From Taenia hydatigena (taxonomy: Eukaryota; Platyhelminthes; Cestoda; Cyclophyllidea; Taeniidae): DNA of 64,000 nt. This document shows positions 25,101 through 64,000 of the stretch, in pieces; within the stretch, counting starts at the first letter, position 1; every line of letters starts with the position of its first letter. The DNA lies in assembly GCA_036345935.2 (NCBI GenBank), contig JADWOT020000008.1:12707733-12771732 (forward strand). Reading direction: 5' to 3'. A program made the translations under genes and the position numbers. Below the pieces are notes generated by a model that saw only the letters and a list, made by a program, of their open reading frames with translations, was not told where the DNA came from and ran no database searches.

Positions 25101-28035
25101 TTGCGGCGCCGGAAGCAGAGGTTCCAATTCAGCCGGTGTGTGTGAAGCAAGAACTGGCCACTGCCCCGTTGCCGTGCTCCAACTGCCAGATGCTCTCGGC
25201 TGAAGTTGTAATGCATTCTGAAGCCGTGAGCCGGATGCAGACGGAACTGGCGAAGGTACAGGCGGCGCTAGAGTTGGCAAGGCAGGAGCTGGCTGCGCAG
25301 TCCGCGAAAACCGCAAATGAAGCGTTTGGCCGGCAACAGGCCTGCGAGGCGCAGAGACGGGCAGTTCAGGAAACGGAGCAGCTAAAACGCGAACTAGCGG
25401 AGGCGCAACAGCAGCTGTCAGAGGTCAAGCACATTGCTACCATTGCACAAGCTAACGTTGCCACTCTGACGACACATTTGAGTTCCAACGATAGGTCGAC
25501 TTCGTCTGAGGTCCACGCACTACAGGAGGCCATGCAAGTGAGTGTCTTTCACTTATTTGGCGTCATACGTATCCTCATTCTCTCCCTACATTTTTTTTTT
25601 GTATTGCCTTTTTTATATCTGGGAACTCTATGAGTTTCTTAGCAGACTTCATGTAAGCACGTAAGCGGGGTAAGAGACCAAATGCCGTTTGCCGTTGTCT
25701 TACTGTTTTCTGCTCTTAAGCGTCTAAAATTGCAGCTGTATTCGACTGAATTGAAACAAGTGTTTAAAGAGTAGCAGAATGCCATAACTTGCCACTCGTA
25801 ATGGGGAGACTTTAGACCCTAGCGATTGCAGTGCATCACGTAAATCTTGAAGGAGTTCAAATCTTACACCATTTGTTGCCAAGCTTCGTTGAATGATTCG
25901 CTTGCGATGATTGACAGTCGTTAGCGCATTCTGGGTATCAATTCCTTTTCGTGTAATTATATTCGATGAAACCATTTATCTAATGAAATGCACATCATGT
26001 TAGTTCTCTGATGTTTCGTCTTGATTCCCACTTTGGCTTTGCCCGTCCACACCACGAACGGTCAGACGATCCGCGTAGACGTAAGCCTTTTATGCGGTAG
26101 CAGAGACCACTAGTATCCTTTGGTGGGAGTAAAATATATTGGCAGCGTGAGATGAGATGGCTGTCCTTCTTCAGGGCAGTAAGACCTGCGAGTCTAAAAG
26201 TGGATTTTTGTCAACCCACGAAAGACCTGGCTCATTGGCTAAACCTGATTAAAACAACTTGAAGACAATAAAAGTTACAAAACGTTTGGCTGCAAAGATG
26301 GCATTCTTTATCGTCAACTCTCTTAGTGTTCATGCAGTGAGTAACCCGTTTGTTCCAATCTTTGAACTAGTCTAATTACTGAAATGTTTGCCGAGGAAGT
26401 GATCCTTGTCTTCACTTTTGTTTGACTCACCTTCTCCTCTGAAGAATTTCCGCTTACCTATTTTTGAATGTTAGGCCTCGTGAAATGAAGTAATAAAGCC
26501 AACGCGTTATCTGTGCGTTCACTTATTTACTCCTGTCATCGGCAGCCAGTACCTTCTTCAGGTTATGAACTCTAGTGTATGGTAGTGTGGTTGCCTTAAC
26601 CTGATATCTACACTGCTTTTCGCCTCAGGTCATGAGGAGACATCTAGAAGAATTAAAACGAGAGCTAGCCGAAACAAAACAGGAGGCTTGGCACTACCAG
26701 TCCAGTCTTTTGGACCTTCGTGGCTCACTGCGGGGTCTAATTGAGAAAAGTCAGCTCTTAGGCAGTGGCAGCCAATCCCCCACCTCTCTTGCTGCTGCTA
26801 CCGCTGCCACCACCTCCGCTCCGCTCTACATCAACGCGGTGGAGGTTTCCGAGTTGGAGAAGCTGCTTGCAGAGCGGGCCGATGATTCTCTGTTAGACAG
26901 CAAGTAAGATCCTTTTTCATACGCGTTTTCATTTCTGTCAGTAAACGGTTGTATGCAGCCGTGTCTTGAGCGCTTGGCTTAACCTTGATCTGCTCCTCCA
27001 TTTTAGCATTATTGGAGTCGTAGGGCTTGAGCCGTATCTGGAGCAGTTTTGAGTTAAACGAGTGCAAATAGGGCTTTATCATTAATCTGAAAAATGGCTG
27101 CGCGACTATTAGCACAGCTTCACATTGAGTAAACCCTGGTCAAGATAGATGTCACTCACATACCTCTGGTTGGGCCTGTTAACCTCCTTTACTGTTGGTG
27201 GTTAAGAAATAAATGAAGTTTTTCACAAATAAGCATTGCGTGGAGTTCACCCTTGTACCTTCACCTCCCCGGTCCGTTTCAGACATTGTTGCTCCAACCT
27301 TTCATTCGTATTTGATGCTCCATTATCTCGCTTCTTCCACTTGATATAAATCCGTAAGCTAGAATGTGGTGCTTCTTTACACAAACTGCTGGTCGCCTTG
27401 TATGCGTTACATACTCCCTCGTTGTTATTTTGACTTATTTTCACTGTAAGAAACGGTCACAGTTTGCCCCTTTTCTATCAACTGTTTCAAACCTCCTGCT
27501 TTACGAAGGACCATTATCAATAATCCGTCATTACCGGAACTTTTGGCTCAATACTATTTCAACGGTACCAATTTGAATTTCCCTCGTAGGCGACTTGCTT
27601 TCAGACGGCCTTACCTACCAGGGAAAACTCAAACTCTAATTCTGTACTTTTATGCTAGAGGTGCAACAAAAGTTGTGCTTGAAAGCGGGATAAAGGTTCT
27701 CGTGTTTGCTCACAACTTAACAATCATTCTCCCGCTCAAAGGACGATTTTGAAAGTCGTCTCACAGTTGGGCGTGTAAGTTCGTCTTCATAATGCGTACC
27801 AAAAATCGGGACGCTAGCTGCGTTGAACGAGAGGGATCGGAGTTGGCAGACTTGTCTTTTTTCATGGTAAAAGAGATCAAAATTTTGATTTAATCACTTG
27901 TCTTGTTGTTTTTGCAGGCCTCTGTTGCGTGTATGCAATTATTTGAATCGCCTGCAAGAGGAAATCGACTCGCTGGAGAGCCAGGTTATCCATCACGCCA
28001 GTGTGGTTCGCGATTCCGTGGCTAATTGGCGGTAA
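22181..28035 (+). CDS. GOLGA3: Golgin-160-like (GOLGA3) coiled-coil protein
   Basis: Exons: 22181-22192 (ATG ATG CTT CAG), 22315-22366, 22410-25537, 26629-26903, 27918-28035 (TAA 28033), giving 1194 residues with all phases closing. Residues 1 to about 150 are Ser/Pro-rich and low in structure; from about 165 to 1090 the chain is almost uninterrupted heptad coiled coil. Identification rests on two stretches recalled from human golgin-160: SQEWYREQLQLTEAARDRL against its SRSWYQEQLQLAQEAR, and the C-terminal NYLNRLQEEIDSLESQV against its SCLQQLKQEMDSLQRQM, followed by a VxxSVANW/SLSSW-type ending. Golgin-160 is a peripheral cytosolic-face Golgi protein acting in cargo sorting and dynein-linked Golgi positioning. 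The human protein is about 1500 residues, so this one is shorter. The first coding exon encodes only four residues; ATG 22315 is an alternative start. Introns are 122, 43, 1091 and 1014 nt. Other long golgins are the alternative assignment. Confidence 0.78.
22367..22409 (+). other. 43 nt micro-intron in golgin gene
   Basis: The intron begins GTATTTTG and ends TATGTTTAG. Removing it joins CCA G to AA GAA ACG, linking the hydrophilic VRIDLP to EETHLMQQSK. Unspliced, the frame of the large exon stays open through it but reads Phe/Val-rich residues (VFCFPFVIDV) that look like translated intron. Very short introns near gene 5' ends are characteristic of parasitic flatworms. Confidence 0.75.
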
Positions 28036-28151
28036 ATTAATCCTTCTACTCGTCTCTCTCTGTTCTCACTCTGCGATTAACTCGTTGCTCTACTGGTTGG
28101 CTAGATGAAGAACCTAGTCTCTAGTCCGTAGGGCTCCATCTTTTCTGCTAA

Positions 28152-28157
28152 AATAAA
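28152..28157 (+). terminator. Polyadenylation signal AATAAA of golgin gene
   Basis: AATAAA lies about 117 nt after the proposed TAA at 28033-28035. It supports ending the golgin coding region there rather than splicing at the GTAAAT that overlaps the stop. Confidence 0.6.
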
Positions 28158-31100
28158 TTTTTTGGCAGGTAATTTTATGGCTTCCAAGCTGACAGCCCTT
28201 TCAGCCTTGCATGGTCCCAGGCCTAAATTTATTCATCTGCACCCCTTCAATGTATCCCTGCCGATCACTTAACAATGAGCATTCAGTTTACTTACTTTAA
28301 TTGTTCCCATGGTTTTGTGTCGTCTTGGGACAAAATGGATACTCCTTTATTCATAGCTTTTCCTGAAACCTGTAGTCTTTAAACCACTAGAGCAGTTTTC
28401 CCTCTGATTTCCCATTCGTCATGTTTAAGGACGGTTGTTGAAATCGGTTTATTTCCCGAAGTCTTTTTCTCGATTTGCAAGCGTCATTTACTATTTTCAA
28501 TTCTCAAAATCTCCTTAATCCCGAATGCATGTGTTTTTGCGTACCTGTATTCTTCTCCGAATCTTTTTTGGCCTTTTTTTACGACCGCCCACCCTAGCTA
28601 TTTCGATTGCCCTCCGTTTCAACAGAATCTTACGGCTCGACTAGTTGTGAAATAAATTGAGTCAATGGGATATTTGGGATTTTTGGCGCTTACTTATTCA
28701 CCTTAAGATGAGGAAATAATCTTATCCATGAATTCTAGGGACCAAGGAATTCGATTGTAGGGAGGAAAACGGGAGATTAACAGACTCGAACATGATATTT
28801 TTGAAATAGCGAACAAGAACCAGAAGCACGTTGTTTCCGGAACTCCTTTCACTGGTCTTGTGATTCTGTGGGGTTTTCCGGTGAAATAAGCTCTCTTTCG
28901 TAAATCACTTATAATCCTACAAACCGTAGAACTTCTCTTTCTTAATGCCAGGTCGATCACTCCTAATGACAAGGATAAGTGTTTCAGTCAGATGTCGGAG
29001 AAATGTAACACACCTTTTGTTACTATGCAGAATGCTTTCCAATTTGTGTAAGTCGTGTACTGTGACACCTTGGAAAGCCATTTCATTAAGCACCTTTGTC
29101 CCTCCTCTGTCTGTCGAATTTTCTTCTTTTCGAGTTAGTTTTTAATCTACTGGTTGATTACATGATGAATATGATCTCTAAGTGGTCGCCTATGATTAAA
29201 TTCATTGAAATCGGCTGTTACTTCTCCTTGCTCACCAGCGCCTCGAATCAGGTGGATTTTTTCCCATTCATACTGCTTTCCTCGTTTTGGAGCGGGTCAC
29301 TTGAGGTCCCTTTCTCGACTGTCCTTCGTTTGGGCAATTTTCAAAGTGCCAAGGCGAAGTTTAGTCTCTTTGGGTATTTTTTTGCGTAGTTCTACTATTC
29401 ATAGGCTGATTTGCCACTCATGCTATCCAACCGTTATTTGATATTTCTCAGCCTCAGGAATGGGGAACAAGGAATACGTTGTGGCAGAGTCTTCGCGGTA
29501 TTTGGATTTGCCCTCCGTATTTCCACCATTCGTAGAGTTTTTTGAACAGTAAATCGGTCGTTGTTATTCAGTAACAAGCAAGAGTTGGCTACTGTCAGTG
29601 ACAGGATAGGGCAACATTGATTGGAAGTAATTTTAAGTTGAAATGCTAGTCACTAGGGTAAAGTTTTCCTCCTTGGGTTTTCTGGCAAAGGGTTATAAAA
29701 TACTGGAATGTGCAAGCATATGTTTAACGAGCAGAACTTTTGGGACTTCCTGATCCTTTTAAAAGTTTACTCTGGAACCGTATGAATTTCTTTAGTTTCC
29801 CTATGATAGCATGTAATGACTAACATATCGTTTACTCTGTCGTGAGAAAGCAAAGTGCATGCACGCATGCATGTTTCGGCGATTGGAGCCATTCCTATCA
29901 TCTATCTTTATCCCAATGCTTGCTTGAATGCCATTTCGATGCCAAAGCAAGCAGTTTGATTCCTTTCTCCTGCGTGAACGGCTGGGTTGAACACTTGCAA
30001 GGAAATCGACAAATCCTATGGCCTCTTCCTTCTCAGCGTCTTAAGACATCCGGTGGTGGTGGGTTTTGGCTATGGTTAACCCAATGCCAATTGAGAACTC
30101 CGTGTGTTCGAGCACTTAGCGACCTAAGCAAGTGTCACTTTGCCAAACTTCTCAATGACGTCTAACAATCGGTGGATCACTCACAGGGGTAGCTGATGCT
30201 ACACAATTTGGTCATTTTTATTCGGTGCTTTCATCCTCCGACAATGACCTTTGAAGGTGCGGATCTGATTGGTCAATTTGTGTGCCCATACTCACACGCG
30301 CTCACTTGTAGTTATCAAAATGCCATCGTATCAGTGTTGGCACACATTATTGCTTCCACGAGCCCACAAATCAATCCTCCTTAGTGGAGAGGTCTGGGTG
30401 GAGCGATCTTACTGTATCTTAGTGTCTCATCAGCCTGAAAGTCTTGGCAACACAAGGCGCTTAATGCAACGGATGGATAGCAGAAATGGTTCCTTCCTGT
30501 TTGTCGTAGTCTCACCAAATGAGAGTTGCTAATGGATTCACTCTGTCTTCCATTGTCATCTCATTTTCCGCACAGATTCTTTCAGCGCAGTCGTCGAGCA
30601 AAATTCAGTAAAAGACTTTCATTTACTCTCACTTCTGACAACTTTTGCCAAAATTTTTTTTGACGTTTCGTGCATGATTTTCTGCTTTAAAAAGCACTTT
30701 CTCGTATCGATTTGCGGGCGATTACTATTTTCGACTCGACCGGCCTGCTGGATGATAGGAATGAATGCGATCAATTGTGACTACTTGATGCTAGTGGGTT
30801 GCAACCACCTACTTATTTCACGTGCTCATAGTTTTAGGAGAAAGTTTCCCGAAATAACCGTCGAATATACTTGAATACTTTTCCCATATTATTTCCTGAC
30901 TGTTAGAAATGTCCACGAAGTCTGATCCCATTAAGTTGCTCCTATTTCTCATATGACTAGTCCGATTTTTTTATTTGTCAGTCGGTTTTTTGTTTGAAAA
31001 GCTTCTTTATTTTTGTGGGATCTCTTGGCGTGGCCTAGTTACACAGCTGATGCCCCATCGTGACACTGATTTACTAGCCGACTGTCTATGGTCGTTTACT

Positions 31101-33584
31101 GTAGCTCTACGAGCTAACGTAGTTATCACGTTTATGCGTAGATTTGTTTACTTGTGTCGTTTCTTTTCAATTTGATTTCACAGAACGATCGAGGAGCATG
31201 CGATTCTAATACGAAACGGAGGTCACCCGGTTCCTCCAATGCGCCATCAATAACGCGATTTGCTTTTTCCCTTCTTCGACGCGTTGACTTACTCCTAATG
31301 CTTCCATGAACCGCTGCTAATGTTTTGGCTTTATTTCGACTAGCTTAATACTTATTATTTTAGTACTGACATTTACCCACCCAGCATTGTTGCTACTATT
31401 TTACCCACCATACGATAATGTCTTTCAGTCCCCTTTTAACCTTTACTCCCTCAGCGCCCCACTCCCTCATACTATGTTGTTTGTACATTTTCTTCTCTGC
31501 ATGCAAGAGATAAAGGGATTTCTGATTTTTGTAATATGCAGCCCCGGTGAAAGTTCTTGCCCCGAGTTTTCTTCTCTTCCATTTTATCCAACACTTCATT
31601 GTTTGTCGACGTTGTTTCGACGGTAATCGCTAATGTACCGCAAAGTTAGTTCAGTAAATACCAGGTTAAAAATGGACCAAAATCACTGTTTATCGCTTTC
31701 ATCGGAAAAATTGACAGGAATGAGTTATAATGTGACGTTGAACTCTTCTATTGGAGCTCTCCACGAACCGATCTCCACACTAGTGGCATGAGGCCCTGCT
31801 AATGTCGCCTGCGTTGCCAGCTCTCCGTGTTCCCCTAAATCGTTGCCCCTTACGTTGTTATTGGGGCTTCAGACACTTCCCTAGGAATGCGGTGAAGAGT
31901 CATAACTAAGGGTTTGGGGCACGGATGCCAGTGCTTTGGTGGGAGTTGAATGAAAATGAAGGCGGTACCGCCTAGGGCGTGCATTGAATCGTCACGACGC
32001 TACATTAAATTAACTTAAATTGGGTCATCGAAGACTGAAAGAAATTAAAAACAGATCTAAGTAGGCGTTCCTCCTCCAGTCTTTTTTGTCAACCTCCTTT
32101 AAGTAGATGCCAGGAGAGGGGAGGGATTCTCACATTTATTACTTTCTAAGCAATTTCGCACGATACACACACCCGAGTTAATACCGAAAAGGTGGGACTA
32201 TAAGTGATCGAGTACGGCGCCGATCAGTGTTATGGCAATTCGGTGTTTTTTTGTTTGGGTTTTTTATTTCAAAAGAATCGGAATTTAATGGCAGAATTCA
32301 TTTCGATAAACCCAAAAGTCATAAAATTGAGGCGTCAGCTTTTTAGGCGAGTATGCGTTTAACTGGAAAGGGGTAGACGTTTAAGTACAACTTCAACAGG
32401 AGTCACAGTCATGGTAAGCAATTTTGCTTATTTTAAAACAAAAACAAATTTATTATCTAACTTACCTCGACAGCTGTCTTGACAGTCGAATTATGCACAG
32501 CGTGGCCACCCATCGGCACATTCATAATGGTGGCAATCCGCGCGCATGTGTCTCAATGGGACCGTCGCGGCGTGGCGAACTAGTTGGTGCAAAGTGAAAG
32601 CTCGCCAAATTTTACAGAATAATGGTGGTCGTAAAGCGTTGCGTTTGGTAGAAGTAATGCAATGACCAGTCAGACTGCTATGTGGAGTAAAACTGGTGTA
32701 ATAGATTACGGTCTATCGAGTGACGCACCATAAGGAAACACAAATTGCTGCAAAAAAATGTGTTGTCTCCAAATGCCACCTAGAGCATGCTCAAGTTTAC
32801 TGAATTGTAAGGGGACTTGGAAGAGTGCAGAGTTTAAATTAAAGGAAAAAATGGGCCCATGCCTGCAAATCTGCGATACGTCTGTTAAGCAGGAATAAAA
32901 CTCGTACAGCTTAGAAGTCTGTGCTTACGCCCTATCCAGATTAAGGGTTTGGCTTTGGGCTTAATTGCGGGTAAAACTTGCATGTAACTGCAATAATTTG
33001 TTTGTTTTACTGTTGGTTTCGGTTACAGTTACATGGATGGCCAAATAATGTAATAGCCGGGTGGACTTTGAGTCATGTCAGGAATCCTGCTTCCTTCCTG
33101 TTTGATAAATGTATGCATTTCGCACTCGCAATATACATTCTTTTGCCTTCAAGGATATTTCGAGGCACTACAATGATAACACGTCAAAATCATTGAAAGA
33201 GAAACGGGGATAGCTACAATTCATGGTATAAAGAATTAAGTTGCCCATAAAACAAAGTTACAGTAACAAGTAAATTCACAGTCTATAAACATTACATTAT
33301 TTTTATGTCAAACAGGAATTGACAACGTCCTTAAACAAATTCATTTGTATGCAGTTATAAGTAATACGCATGTTTAAGAAAATGAGGCTTAGTAAGTAAA
33401 GAATCATTGGCAGTCAAGGAAGCTAAAAATATTACTAACAAATTTTTGTGCATAAAGACTAATCAAATGGCATATTAACTATTTTGAAGACATTCATTTA
33501 TCGCACTGACACATAGATCAGACAGGCGCGCGATATACAAAAACGGAAATCATGACCTTGAACTTAGACTGTTGAGACACGATA
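28158..33584. other. Intergenic region, nothing recognised
   Basis: About 5.4 kb between the golgin and copine genes. The open frames on both strands (for example 29842-30165 and 29096-29389, plus) are short, show no family motif and have no neighbouring exons in phase. I see no RNA gene, tandem array or clear repeat. The copine promoter should lie in its last part; the frame of the copine start is closed by TGA at 33573-33575. Confidence 0.5.
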
Positions 33585-63858
<30,274 letters not shown>

Positions 63859-64000
63859 CGTTGACTCTTAAGCATTCCTTCCCTCCCTTCACTGATTCGT
63901 GTGACTATCCAGAGGGTTGCCTCAGCTCAAACAACAAATCTGTCCCAATTTCTTATAGCACCCGAATTTTCTTCTCCCCTGAAGCAGTCTCCAATCAATG

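Noticed and set aside
24648..25316. Minus-strand frames rich in Pro/Ala/Ser
   Set aside because: They are reverse-strand shadows of the Gln/Glu/Ala-rich golgin coiled-coil exon.

Overview
This is a eukaryotic window carrying large, intron-split genes with GT-AG introns. There are no operons, ribosome binding sites or bacterial signals. The gene set, combined with clusters of 31-43 nt micro-introns at gene 5' ends next to kilobase-scale introns further 3', points to a parasitic flatworm, most likely a cestode. That placement is inferred from gene style; I could not test it by search.

Layout: (1) 1698-20124, plus strand: a CLC chloride/proton antiporter of the CLC-3/4/5 type. Twelve exons join without a frame break into 767 residues; the N-terminal exons lie upstream or were not recognised. 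(2) 20892-21296, minus strand: an intronless histone H2A ending in the SQEF phosphorylation motif, so an H2A.X. (3) 22181-28035, plus strand: a 1194-residue coiled-coil protein that I identify as a golgin-160 (GOLGA3) relative from its conserved C-terminal block. (4) 28036-33584: intergenic, nothing recognised. (5) 33585-63858, plus strand: a complete copine (C2A-C2B-vWA), 19 exons and 579 residues. Its first seven introns are only 31-38 nt, while intron 9 is 13.3 kb. A 102 nt phase-symmetric extra exon may add 34 residues between C2B and the vWA domain.

The 3' introns of the copine gene hold at least five diverged copies of a short interspersed repeat, all in the same orientation. Remnants of a Penelope-like element (about 16.1-16.6 kb, minus) and perhaps of a LINE endonuclease (about 46.6 kb) are also present. 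Three of the four genes belong to membrane-trafficking biology (endosomal acidification, Golgi tethering, Ca2+-dependent membrane binding), but nothing suggests they are co-regulated.

Most notable: the CLC gating glutamate is Asp and the GSGIP motif is GSGIA; the copine C2B domain has lost most loop-3 Asp ligands while C2A and the MIDAS keep theirs; one 33 nt copine micro-intron is in frame and stop-free; two in-frame acceptors 21 nt apart alter CLC CBS2; and a candidate cassette exon lies in the copine linker. All exon joins were made by eye from splice signals, phase and family similarity, with no transcript evidence.
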